Origin: Streptomyces luteolus
Lineage (GTDB): Bacteria > Actinomycetota > Actinomycetes > Streptomycetales > Streptomycetaceae
DNA length: 64,000 bases
Direction of reading: 5' to 3'
NCBI RefSeq assembly: GCF_029968015.1
Contig: NZ_JASCIS010000004.1
Span: forward strand, 1 to 64,000
Positions within the stretch are counted from its first letter, which is position 1, and each line of letters starts with the position of its first letter. Below, in pieces: positions 54,344-63,069 of this stretch. Below the pieces are notes generated by a model. The model worked only from the letters and a program-made list of their open reading frames with translations, was not told where the DNA came from and did not search any database. The translations under genes and the position numbers were made by a program.

Positions 54344-55066
54344 ATGGCCATCACCGACGACATCCGCAAGACCTTCAGCGACCCCACCCCGTTCTACTTC
54401 GCGGCCGGTACGGCCGACCTCGCGGTGCAGCAGGCCAAGAGGGTCCCGGCGCTGATCGAGAAGCTGCAGGCCGAGGCCCCGGCCCGTTTCGAGGCCGTAC
54501 GCTCCACGGACCCCAAGGAGGTCCAGGAGAAGGCCACGGCCCGCGCCAAGGAGGCGCAGGAGAGCCTGCAGGCCAAGGTCAGCGAGGTGCTCGGCAGCCT
54601 CGACACCGACATCAGGAAGTTCGGCGAGACCGCCCAGGGCCTGGCCCTCCGCGGCGTCGGCGTCGCCGCGGAGTACGCGGTGAAGGCCCGCGAGAAGTAC
54701 GAGGAGGTCGCCGAGCACGGCGAGCAGGCCGTCAGGGTCTGGCGCGGTGAGGCGGCCGACGAGATCGAGGAGATCGCCGCCGCGGTCGAGCCGGACTCGA
54801 AGACCGAGACCAAGTCCGAGGCCAAGACCGAGGCCAAGTCCGAGACGGCTGGCGCGCAGTCCGTCGCGGTCGAGGACGAGTCGAAGTCGGCGGCCGCCAA
54901 GAAGCCGACGACGTCGTCCGCGTCGTCCGCGTCGTCCGCGTCGTCCGCGTCGTCCGCGTCGACCACGGCGTCCACGGCGTCCACGTCGACCACGTCGACC
55001 ACGGCCAAGAAGGCCGCCCCCGCCAAGAAGACCATGGCGAAGAAGCCCACCCCGCCCGCGAAGTGA
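54344..55066 (+). CDS. HBHA-like coiled-coil protein with Ser/Ala/Lys-rich tail
   Basis: 240 aa from ATG 54344, 17 bp after the XRE gene. The first 140 residues form a long charged helix (AVQQAKRVPALIEKLQAEAP, EKATARAKEAQESLQAKVSE), as in heparin-binding haemagglutinin. The tail has KSEAKTEAKSE, six SSA repeats encoded by GTCGTCCGC-type units (about 54914-54970) and KKAAPAKKTMAKKP, a Lys/Ala/Pro end resembling the heparin-binding tail. In mycobacteria HBHA also binds lipid inclusions; a non-adhesin role is likely here. Confidence 0.85.
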   Translation: MAITDDIRKTFSDPTPFYFAAGTADLAVQQAKRVPALIEKLQAEAPARFEAVRSTDPKEVQEKATARAKEAQESLQAKVSEVLGSLDTDIRKFGETAQGLALRGVGVAAEYAVKAREKYEEVAEHGEQAVRVWRGEAADEIEEIAAAVEPDSKTETKSEAKTEAKSETAGAQSVAVEDESKSAAAKKPTTSSASSASSASSASSASTTASTASTSTTSTTAKKAAPAKKTMAKKPTPPAK

Positions 55067-55202
55067 CCCCGCGCATCAACCACGGCGGTACGGGAACGCC
55101 CCGGGCACTCAGCGAGCGCCTGGGGCGTTCTCCGGATACGGCACCCGCTCATCCGGGTACGGTTGCCGGTGTAGAGACGACTCGGATCAGGTGGTGGGCA
55201 AC

Positions 55203-55547
55203 GTGCTGATGTCAGGTTTCGCGAGCTTCGTGGGACTGCTCTTCCTCGCCATGCTTGTGCTCGCGGCGGTCGCCCTGGTGATGGCCGCACTCGCCCGCCC
55301 GGATGCCTACGTCGCGGCCGACAAGAAGACCAAGAACTTCTGGCTGATCCTCCTCGGCATCGCGGTGCTGGTGAACCTGATCGGCATCCCCGGCCTCGGC
55401 CTGATGCTCCAGATCGCCGGCCTGATCGCGACGATCGTCTTCTTCGTGGACGTACGCCCCGCGCTCAAGCAGGTCACGGGCGGCGGCGGCCGCCGAGGCG
55501 GCAGCAGCAGCGACGGACCTTACGGGCCGTACAACGGCGGCCGGTGA
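55203..55547 (+). CDS. DUF2516 membrane protein
   Basis: 114 aa from GTG 55203 (ATG 55209 possible) with AGGTGG upstream. Three hydrophobic segments (SFVGLLFLAMLVLAAVALVM, FWLILLGIAVLVNLIGI, LMLQIAGLIATIVFFVDV) and a Gly/Arg-rich tail. This is the third member of the Rv0474-hbhA-Rv0476 order, so synteny with mycobacteria supports the family call. Function unknown. Confidence 0.85.
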   Translation: MLMSGFASFVGLLFLAMLVLAAVALVMAALARPDAYVAADKKTKNFWLILLGIAVLVNLIGIPGLGLMLQIAGLIATIVFFVDVRPALKQVTGGGGRRGGSSSDGPYGPYNGGR

Positions 55548-55573
55548 CCGGCAGGGCGGCCACGGCGACTCCG

Positions 55574-55629
55574 GAACACGGCGGCGGGGCCGCACCCGAA
55601 TCCCTGGGTGCGGCCCCGCCGCCGTGTTC
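55574..55629. terminator. Bidirectional terminator, perfect 24-bp stem
   Basis: Arms 55574-55597 and 55606-55629 are exact complements with an 8-nt loop, between the convergent DUF2516 and PP2C genes. Confidence 0.85.
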
Positions 55630-55662
55630 GCGTACGTCGACGTTCGCGTAGGTCGACGTACG

Positions 55663-55726
55663 CGTCCGTCCACGCTCTCGTCCGTGCACGCTCTCGTCCG
55701 TGCACGCTCTCGTCCGTCCACGCTCT
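55663..55726. repeat. Four 16-bp tandem repeats
   Basis: CGTCCGTSCACGCTCT is repeated four times without spacers, directly after the 24-bp-stem terminator and 15 bp before the PP2C stop codon. Preceded by palindromic GTCGACGTACGCG-like sequence. Confidence 0.9.
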
Positions 55727-55740
55727 CGTACGGTGACCCC

Positions 55741-57006
55741 TCAGCGCCCGCCCCGATCAAGGAGCAGCACCGCCACGTCGTCCGTCAGCTCACCGCCGTT
55801 GAGGTCCCTGACCTCGCTCACGGCCGCCTCCAGGAGGTCCTCGCCGTACAGCCCGGCGGAGACCTGGCGGCGGACCATCTCGACCATGCCGTCCTGGCCG
55901 AGCCGCTGGTTGCCCTGGCCGATCCGGCCCTCGATCAGGCCGTCGGTGTAGAGCATCAGGCTCCACTCGCCGCCCAGCTCCACCTGCTGACGCGGCCAGC
56001 GGGCGCGCGGCAGCAGACCGAGTGCCGGGCCGCCGTTCTCGTACGGCAGCAGCTCCGCCGGGCGGCCCGGGCGGGTGATCAGCGGCGAGGGGTGGCCGGC
56101 CAGGCAGAGCCCGGCGCGGCGGCCGTCCGGCGAGATGTCGACCGTGCAGAGCGTCGCGAAGATCTCGTCGTCCGGCCGCTCGTGCTCCAGGACCTGCTGC
56201 AGCGTGGAGAGCAGCTCGTCCCCGCACAGGCCCGCGAAGGTCAGCGCCCGCCAGGCGATCCGCAGCTCCACGCCGAGCGCCGCCTCGTCCGGGCCGTGCC
56301 CGCAGACGTCGCCGATCATGGCGTGCACCGTGCCGTCGGGCGTGCGCACCGTGTCGTAGAAGTCGCCGCCGAGCAGCGCGCGGGAGCGGCCCGGCCGGTA
56401 GCGCGCGGCGAACCGCAGCTGGGAGCCGTCGAGCAGCGGCGTGGGCAGCAGGCCCCGCTCCAGGCGGGCGTTCTCCTGCGCGCGCAGCCTCGACTCGGTG
56501 AGCTGCCGCTGGGCGACGTCGGCCCGCTTGCGCTCCACCGCGTACCGGATGGCGCGGCTCAGCAGCCGGGCGTCCAGCTCCTCGCGGAACAGGTAGTCCT
56601 GCGCGCCGACCCGGACGGCCTCTCCGGCCAGGTCGATGTCATCGCTCCCGGTGAGCGCCAGGACGGCGTGCCGGGGCGCGAGCCGCAGGACGTGCCGCAG
56701 CGTCGCCAGCTCGTCCTCGCCGTGGTCGGCGCCCGGTGCGGGCAGGGCGAGGTCGAGCAGGATGCAGTGCACGTCGTCGGTGAGCAGCCGCTCGGCCTCG
56801 GTGAGGTTGCGGGCGGTACGGATACGGATGGGCTTGCCTGCGGCGTCGAGCAGCTCCGGCACGGACAGTGCCTCGGCCGGGTCGTCCTCGATCACGAGCA
56901 GCGTCAGTCCGCTGCCGGTCTCGGTTCCGGCCTGCGCCGGGAACGCTTGCGCCTGACCACCTTCCGCGGCCGGGACTGCTCTCTGCCGCGGTATGGGTAC
57001 GGGCAT
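55741..57006 (-). CDS. Fused receiver-PP2C (SpoIIE/RsbU-type) phosphatase
   Basis: 421 aa. An atypical receiver occupies residues about 34-155 with acidic pair D41/D42 and phospho-acceptor-like D85 (CILLDLALPAPG). A short coiled linker (AVERKRADVAQRQLTESRLR) joins it to a SpoIIE-type phosphatase: LLGGDFYDTVRTPDG, MIGDVCGHGPDEAALGVELR, CLAGHPSPL, LYTDGLIEGR, ELTDDVAVLLL, with all metal-binding acids. Such enzymes dephosphorylate anti-anti-sigma factors. Output partners are not adjacent. Confidence 0.9.
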   Translation of the reverse strand: MPVPIPRQRAVPAAEGGQAQAFPAQAGTETGSGLTLLVIEDDPAEALSVPELLDAAGKPIRIRTARNLTEAERLLTDDVHCILLDLALPAPGADHGEDELATLRHVLRLAPRHAVLALTGSDDIDLAGEAVRVGAQDYLFREELDARLLSRAIRYAVERKRADVAQRQLTESRLRAQENARLERGLLPTPLLDGSQLRFAARYRPGRSRALLGGDFYDTVRTPDGTVHAMIGDVCGHGPDEAALGVELRIAWRALTFAGLCGDELLSTLQQVLEHERPDDEIFATLCTVDISPDGRRAGLCLAGHPSPLITRPGRPAELLPYENGGPALGLLPRARWPRQQVELGGEWSLMLYTDGLIEGRIGQGNQRLGQDGMVEMVRRQVSAGLYGEDLLEAAVSEVRDLNGGELTDDVAVLLLDRGGR

Positions 57007-57282
57007 CGTGTGGTTTTCCTTCCCTCCCCCCGAGGGCGCGGCGGCACGTGGATCGACGTACCGCCGACGGGGACCTTAGCGGTAGCCACCGCCGGTATGG
57101 AATGGCGATCGGCGAACGGCGGGTGCCGCATGCCGTTCCATTTGCCGCATCCCGTACCGCAATTGGACCCGTCCGGGGCCCCGAGGGGATGACGAACATC
57201 ACGCCGCCCGGGTTGCTCGCGTGCCCCAGGTCACGTGCGCCAGGTCACGGGTCTCACCCCCTGTGACCCGCGCAGCGCCCGT

Positions 57283-57408
57283 GCCGAACCCGAGCCGAAC
57301 GCCGCACCCGACCGAGCCCGTGCCGCCCGCCCGAACCGCACCCGACCGGACCCGAACCGGACCCGAACCGCACCCGACCGGACCCGAACCGCACCCGAGA
57401 AGCGCTCC
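57283..57408. repeat. GC-rich tandem repeats downstream of the NlpC/P60 gene
   Basis: Variants of CCGAACCGCACCCGACCGGA are repeated about six times. On the minus strand, which is transcribed from the NlpC/P60 gene, they give regularly spaced GGG tracts able to form G-quadruplexes. They fill most of the 419-bp gap between the PP2C and NlpC/P60 genes; the remainder must hold the PP2C promoter and shows no gene. Confidence 0.8.
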
Positions 57409-57425
57409 TCCGGGGGAGGGAAGGT

Positions 57426-58481
57426 CTATTTGTCCGGCCGCACCACCCCGAGGATCTTCATCGAGCCGGCCCCCGCGATCGTCACGTCCCGGCCGGGGCG
57501 CGGGGCGTGCACGATCGCTCCGTCCCCGATGTACATCCCGACGTGGCTGGCGTCCTCGTGGTAGATGATCAGGTCTCCGGGGCGCATGTCCTCGATGTCG
57601 ATGCGCGGCAGCTGCTTCCACTGCTCCTGCGAGGTCCGCGGAATGGTCTTCCCGGCGGAGATCCAGGCCTCCGAGGTGAGCCCCGAGCAGTCGTACGATC
57701 CCGGGCCCTCGGCGCCCCACTCGTAGGGCTTGCCGATCTGGGCGGTGGCGTACTTGATGGCCTTCTTGCCGCTGCGGCTCGCCTTGCCGGTGATCTCTTC
57801 GAGGGCGCCGGAGTCGATCCACGCCGCCTGGCGGTCGAACTCCGCCTCCTGCTCCATCTTCAGCAGGCGCTCGCGCTCCTCCTTCTCAAGCTTGGACTCC
57901 AGCTCCTCGACCGCCTTGATCTTCGCCTTGATCTTCTTCTTGGCCTCGGCCTTCGCCTTGCGGTTGGCGTCCAGCTCGCGCCAGCGCTCGGAGGCGTCGT
58001 CGGCGTACCGCCGCAAGTCATCCTGTGTGCGGGCGAGTTCGCCGAGGAGGCCCTTGGTGGCCTGCTGGCCCTGGCGCATGCGGCCCGCGTTGTCCAGGAA
58101 CTTCCGCGGGTCGTCACTCAGCATCAACTGCGCCTGGGGCGGGAGCCCGCCGCCTCGGTACTGCGCGCGGGCCGCGGCGCCCGCGCGCTGTTTCAGGCGG
58201 TCCACCTTCTTCTCGCCCGCGACGATGGCCTTCGCGATCCGCACGATCTCGTCGGACTGCCGATCGGCCTTCTCCTCCGCCGCGTTGTAGGCGTCGGTGG
58301 CCACCGCCGCATCGTGGTAGAGCCGGTCCATCTCCTTGCGGACCTGTTCAAGGGACTTCGAGTCCTTGGGCCCCGGGTCCTTCGGTGCCGGATCGGCGTG
58401 CGCGGTTCCCGGGGCGGCCAGGATCGCCGCCGCGCACACCAGAGCCATGGTCGCCGTGGTCGAGCTTCGCTTGCCGGTCAC
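57426..58481 (-). CDS. Secreted NlpC/P60 (RipA-like) peptidoglycan endopeptidase
   Basis: 351 aa. Signal peptide: TATMALVCAAAILAAPGTAHA. A long coiled-coil region follows (about 40-220; KSLEQVRKEMDRLYHDAAVA, KKKIKAKIKAVEELESKLEK). The C-terminal NlpC/P60 domain has the catalytic Cys in GSYDCSGLTSEAW, His in DASHVGMYIGDGAIVH and a following polar residue. Actinobacterial RipA-type enzymes cut the peptide stem during cell separation or germination, and the coiled coil regulates access. Confidence 0.93.
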   Translation of the reverse strand: MTGKRSSTTATMALVCAAAILAAPGTAHADPAPKDPGPKDSKSLEQVRKEMDRLYHDAAVATDAYNAAEEKADRQSDEIVRIAKAIVAGEKKVDRLKQRAGAAARAQYRGGGLPPQAQLMLSDDPRKFLDNAGRMRQGQQATKGLLGELARTQDDLRRYADDASERWRELDANRKAKAEAKKKIKAKIKAVEELESKLEKEERERLLKMEQEAEFDRQAAWIDSGALEEITGKASRSGKKAIKYATAQIGKPYEWGAEGPGSYDCSGLTSEAWISAGKTIPRTSQEQWKQLPRIDIEDMRPGDLIIYHEDASHVGMYIGDGAIVHAPRPGRDVTIAGAGSMKILGVVRPDK

Positions 58482-58745
58482 GCTCGTTCCCCCTGAACTG
58501 ATTGCTCGTCAGTAACGTACGAACACGTCCGGGATGGTGCCACGCCCGCGCCCAATACGACAGAGGCACACGCGCATGCACAGGTTCGACAGGCGCCTCG
58601 GCCCAGCCGACTCCTGACGCCTCCCCACACCATCCCCGCGTCATGTCCGACGAACGAAGCCCGAACAGCGTTCCGAATCCGCGCAGCTTCACTCGTGTGG
58701 GGCTTTGGCCCTGGTGGGGCGGGAGTTACGAGTTCCGCTTCCCGT

Positions 58746-59549
58746 TCACCACCCGGCGCCCCGAGGCGCCAACGCCCCCCAGGCCACCGTCACTTCACCC
58801 TGCCGCCAGCGCCCCGCGCGATCCGTCACCGGCCAGTCCGCCGACAGCGCGCGCACCGTCCGGATCCACCGCTGCCGTGCCCCGTACGAGGCGTAGGGCG
58901 CCGCGCCCGCCCACGCCCGGTCGAAGTCGCGCAGGAAGGCGTGGACCGGCTCGCCCGGCACGTTCCGGTGGATCAGCGCCTTCGGCAGCCGCTCGGCGAG
59001 GTCGGACGGGCGGTCGAGGGAGCCGAGCCGGGTCGCGAACGTCACCGTGCGCGGGCCCTCGGGGCCGAGGGCGACCCAGACGTGCCGGCGGCCGATCTCG
59101 TCGCAGGTGCCCTCGACCAGGAGCCCCTCCGGTGCGAGCCGCGCGCGCAGCCGCTCCCATACGGCGGCCACCTGTTCCTCGTCGTACTGGCGCAGCACAT
59201 TGGCCGCGCGGATCAGGTGCGGCGGCCGGTCCGTGGGCACCTCGAAGCCGCCGTGCCGGAAAACCAGCCCTTCGCGCGCGTACGGGCGGGCGGCGGCCAC
59301 CCGCGCGGGATCGATTTCGATGCCGACGACCTCGACGGCGGGCGCGGCGGTGCGCAGCCGGTTCAGGAGTTCGACGGCGGTCCAGGGCGCGGCGCCGTAC
59401 CCCAGGTCCACGGCGAGTGGCGCGTCCGCGCGGCGCAGGGCGATGCCGTGGGTGGCCGCGATCCAGCGGTCCATGCGGCGCAGCCGGTTGGGGTTGGTGG
59501 TCCCGCGGGTGACGGTCCCTACGGGGCGCGAAGGGGTGCGGGCGGCCAT
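58746..59549 (-). CDS. SAM-dependent methyltransferase
   Basis: 267 aa from ATG 59549; GTG 59555 is an alternative. Rossmann motif I is LAVDLGYGAAPWTAVELLN and motif II VVGIEIDPARVAAARPY; then IRAANVLRQYDEEQVAAVWE. The glycine motif is G-Y-G-A, slightly unusual. No substrate signature found. It is divergent from mshA, a conserved neighbour in Streptomyces as I recall. Confidence 0.82.
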   Translation of the reverse strand: MAARTPSRPVGTVTRGTTNPNRLRRMDRWIAATHGIALRRADAPLAVDLGYGAAPWTAVELLNRLRTAAPAVEVVGIEIDPARVAAARPYAREGLVFRHGGFEVPTDRPPHLIRAANVLRQYDEEQVAAVWERLRARLAPEGLLVEGTCDEIGRRHVWVALGPEGPRTVTFATRLGSLDRPSDLAERLPKALIHRNVPGEPVHAFLRDFDRAWAGAAPYASYGARQRWIRTVRALSADWPVTDRAGRWRQGEVTVAWGALAPRGAGW

Positions 59550-59773
59550 ACCCACCAGTATCGGTGCCCGGCGGGACCGGCTCCGCGCCGGGCGCTCCAG
59601 TGGGGGTTGAGTGGCACCGCGTAATGCTTTGGCAAAGTGGAAATGGGGGCGGGTCTCCCGATGTTCCCCGTTCGTGGAGGGCGCGTACGCACGCCCATGC
59701 CGTCATGCCCGCAGCAGGCCCGCACCAGGGCCGCCACGAGGCCCGAGCCAGGGGCCGCTAGGAGGACCGCCAG

Positions 59774-61123
59774 GTGAGCCAGTACGTGAGCCGGCTCGGC
59801 GAACGCCTCGCCGGCAGCACGCCGCCGCGGCTCCGCTTCCCCGGCGGGCCCCGCAGGCCGCGCCGGGTGGCGATGCTCAGCGTGCACACCTCGCCGCTGC
59901 ACCAGCCGGGCACGGGCGACGCCGGCGGCATGAATGTGTACATCGTGGAGCTCGCCAAGCGCCTCGCCGAGATCAACGTCGAGGTCGAGATCTTCACCCG
60001 GGCCACCACCGGCGGCCTGCCGCCCAAGGTCGAGCTGGCCCCGGGAGTCCTGGTCCGGCACGTGGACGCGGGGCCGTACGAGGGCCTCAAGAAGGAGGAG
60101 CTGCCCGCACAGCTCTGTGCCTTCACCCACGGTGTGATGCAGGCCTGGGCGGGCCACCGCCCCGGCTACTACGACCTGGTGCACTCGCACTACTGGCTGA
60201 GCGGCCACGTCGGCTGGCTCGCCGCCGAGCGCTGGGGCGTGCCGCTGGTGCACGCCATGCACACGATGGCCAAGGTCAAGAACGCCGCCCTCGCGGAGGG
60301 TGACACTCCGGAGCCCGCCGCGCGGGTGATCGGCGAGACCCAGATAGTGCGCGCCGCGGACCGCCTCATCGCGAACACCGACGAGGAGGCCGACGAGCTC
60401 GTACGGCACTACGCCGCCGAGCCCGGCAAGGTCGCCGTCGTCCACCCCGGCGTCAATCTGGACCGCTTCCGCCCCGGTGACGGACGGGCCGCCGCGCGGC
60501 AGCGGCTGGGCCTGCCGCAGGACGCGCTGATCCCGCTCTTCGCCGGACGCATCCAGCCCCTGAAGGCGCCCGACATCCTGCTCCGCGCGGTGGCCGTGCT
60601 GCTCGACCGCCGTCCCGAGCTGCGCGGGAACCTGGTCGTCCCGGTGGTCGGCGGCCCGAGCGGCAGCGGCCTGGACAAGCCCGAGGGACTGCAGAAGCTG
60701 GCCGCGCGCCTGGGCATCGCGGACGTCGTGCGGTTCCGGCCGCCGGTCGGGCAGGACCAGCTCGCCGACTGGTTCCGGGCCGCCTCCACGCTCGTCATGC
60801 CGTCCTACAACGAGTCCTTCGGGCTCGTCGCCATAGAGGCGCAGGCGGCCGGCACACCGGTGATCGCCGCGGCGGTCGGAGGACTCCCGGTCGCGGTGCG
60901 CGACGGCGTCAGCGGCTTCCTCGTAGAGGGCCACGATCCGGCGGCGTACGCCCAGGTCATGGAGCGGTTCGTGGACGACGCGCGGCTGACCGACCGGATG
61001 GGCCGGGCCGCCGCGCGGCACGCCCAGGCGTTCGGCTGGGGCACGGCGGCCTCGGCCACGGCGGACGTGTACACCGCGGCGATGCAGGAACGCCGTGGTC
61101 GCGTACGCTCGCACCATGGCTGA
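59774..61123 (+). CDS. mshA: D-inositol-3-phosphate glycosyltransferase MshA
   Basis: 449 aa from GTG 59774 with AGGAGG 8 nt upstream. MshA joins GlcNAc from UDP-GlcNAc to inositol-3-phosphate, the first step of mycothiol synthesis. GT4 features: [20 protein letters not shown] in the acceptor domain, [35 protein letters not shown] and the donor motif [20 protein letters not shown]. The stop overlaps the next start codon region by 8 bp. Confidence 0.95.
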   Translation: MSQYVSRLGERLAGSTPPRLRFPGGPRRPRRVAMLSVHTSPLHQPGTGDAGGMNVYIVELAKRLAEINVEVEIFTRATTGGLPPKVELAPGVLVRHVDAGPYEGLKKEELPAQLCAFTHGVMQAWAGHRPGYYDLVHSHYWLSGHVGWLAAERWGVPLVHAMHTMAKVKNAALAEGDTPEPAARVIGETQIVRAADRLIANTDEEADELVRHYAAEPGKVAVVHPGVNLDRFRPGDGRAAARQRLGLPQDALIPLFAGRIQPLKAPDILLRAVAVLLDRRPELRGNLVVPVVGGPSGSGLDKPEGLQKLAARLGIADVVRFRPPVGQDQLADWFRAASTLVMPSYNESFGLVAIEAQAAGTPVIAAAVGGLPVAVRDGVSGFLVEGHDPAAYAQVMERFVDDARLTDRMGRAAARHAQAFGWGTAASATADVYTAAMQERRGRVRSHHG

Positions 61124-61637
61124 GACACCCGGGACGGAGCGCGGCGGCGCCGAGGCGCGCCAGGTCGTCGAGAGCGCCCTCGCGGACGCCGATCTGGAGT
61201 GGGAGTCGCCGGAACCGGGCTCCTATGTGGTGAAGCTTCCCGGCACGCGCAAGCTGTCCACGACGGTTTCGCTGATCGTCGGCCGGCACTCGCTGTCCCT
61301 GAACGCGTTCGTCATCCGGCACCCGGACGAGAACGCCGAGGGCGTCCACCGCTGGCTCCTGGAGCGCAACCTCAAGCTCTACGGCGTGAGTTACGCGGTC
61401 GACCGCCTCGGTGACGTCTACCTGACCGGCAAGCTGCCCCTCGCCGCCGTCACCCCGGCCGAGATCGACCGCCTCCTCGGCTCGGTCCTGGAGGCCGCGG
61501 ACGGCGCGTTCAACACCCTTCTGGAGCTGGGTTTCGCGACGGCGATCCGCAAGGAGTACGAGTGGCGGGTCGCGCGCGGCGAGTCCACGCGCAACCTTGA
61601 GGCGTTCACACATCTGACCCAGCCGCGCGCCAAGTAG
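61116..61637 (+). CDS. YbjN-domain protein
   Basis: 173 aa from ATG 61116, which overlaps the mshA end. The YbjN fold is seen in [39 protein letters not shown] and a helical end ([20 protein letters not shown]). YbjN proteins resemble type III chaperones and are linked to stress responses in enterobacteria; the actinobacterial function is unknown. Coupling with mshA may be only positional. Confidence 0.88.
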   Translation: MAETPGTERGGAEARQVVESALADADLEWESPEPGSYVVKLPGTRKLSTTVSLIVGRHSLSLNAFVIRHPDENAEGVHRWLLERNLKLYGVSYAVDRLGDVYLTGKLPLAAVTPAEIDRLLGSVLEAADGAFNTLLELGFATAIRKEYEWRVARGESTRNLEAFTHLTQPRAK

Positions 61638-61750
61638 CCCGCAGGGCAACGGGGTTCGAGGCGTCCCGCGCGGCCGCAAGACAGCTTCTGCGTGATCGGC
61701 GCATGGATCCGCGCATGGGTCCGCGCACGGAGCGGCACATGGGTGGGCGC

Positions 61751-63069
61751 ATGGATCACCTCACTCGGCGGGGCTTGCTGAGCGGCGCGGCCGCGGCCGC
61801 CGCGACGGCCGCGCTGGGCGGCCCGGCGACGACCGCGCAAGCCGCACCACGCGCGCGTGCCGCCACCCGGCCCGAACCCGCCCTCCTGTGGCGGGAGTTC
61901 ACCGCCGACCCGTACCGGCACCCCCAGATCCCGTACGTCGGCCGCGCCGGCTACCGCTCGGGCAGCGAAAACCGTCCCCACGCGCGCGTGGTCGCCAACG
62001 TCCTCTCGTACGGGCGAAGCCGGACGGTTCCGCCGACGCCACGCCCGCGATCAACCGGGCGCTGGCCGACGCGGGCCGGGCGGGCGGCGGCACGGTCCTG
62101 GTGCCGGCGGGGACGTACCGCGTCGACGGCGTCGTCCGTATCGCGCACAGCGGCGTCGTCCTTCGCGGAGCGCGGCACCCGGACCGTCACCGCCGCCGAC
62201 CCGAACCGGCTCAGGCCCGGCCGCCTGGTCGTTCTCCGCCTCGCCGACGACGCCGGGCACACCCTCCTGGAGCACATGGCGGGCGGCGGCACGGGGCCCG
62301 AGTCGTACAACTGGGACGACAAGACCAAGCTCCTCTCGTACGTCCCCTATGAGTGGCCGGTTCGGATCACGCACATCAAGGGCGGAACGTCACCCTGGAG
62401 CGGCCGCTTCCGCTCGACCCGCGCCTGGAGTGGCGGCCGCAGCTCATGGCGCCGGTCGAGCCGTTGGCGGACGCGGGCGTGGCGGGCTCACCCTGGAGGC
62501 CGTCGAGACGCCGCAGGCCCCGCACCTGCTCGACCAGGGCCACAACGGGGTCACCTTCCAGTGCGCGTACGACTGCTGGGCCGAGGACGTCGTCGTACGC
62601 CATGTCGACAACGGCTTCGGGCTCGTCGCCGCCTCCGCCTGCACCCTGCGGCACACGCGCGTGGAGGGGCGCGGCGCGCATCACCCGTACTTCTGCCGTG
62701 AGGGTTCGCACGACAACCTGATCGAGGCACCTTCGACACGCACCGCGGCATGCCCTTCGCCAACGTACGCACGGAGATCACCGTCGAGAGCAACGGCCGC
62801 CACGGCGGCGACGCGAGCGCGGGACCGCTCTACGGCGCCCGGTTCACGCCCTGGAACGTGACCGTCACCAACGAGCGCGCGGGCCTCGTCAGGATCGACG
62901 AGGTCGCCCTTGCAGCGCGACCGTTGCCACCTCTGTAGTGCGTGATTTCGACCAGATCGACGTCCCCGACTTCACCGGCGACCTGCACGCGCGCGTGGAG
63001 GCGTACGGGCGGCCGGGCAGTGTGGAACCGCGCAACCTGTACGAGGCGCAGCGGGCGCTCAGGCGCTGA
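61751..63069 (+). pseudogene. Secreted right-handed beta-helix (pectate-lyase-like) protein, multiply frameshifted
   Basis: The N-terminus is a Tat signal (LTRRGLLSGAAAAAATAALG, ending AQAAPRA). Conserved pieces then appear in changing frames: AKPDGSADATPAINRALADA and GGGTVLVPAGTYRVDGVVRI; RLRPGRLVVLRLADDAG; NVTLERPLPLDPRLEW; GVTFQCAYDCWAEDVVVRHV; RTEITVESNGRHGGDASAG; and VRDFDQIDVPDFTGDL to a stop at 63069. At least six frame changes fall near 62020, 62165, 62385, 62490, 62730 and 62905, and sequence between VLRGA and the later part seems deleted. No intact product can be made. Confidence 0.85.

Noticed and set aside
58482-58745. c-di-AMP riboswitch upstream of the NlpC/P60 gene, and a small plus-strand ORF near 58643
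   Set aside because: I could not find the conserved riboswitch core, and the ORF lacks a ribosome site and runs antisense into the methyltransferase gene.
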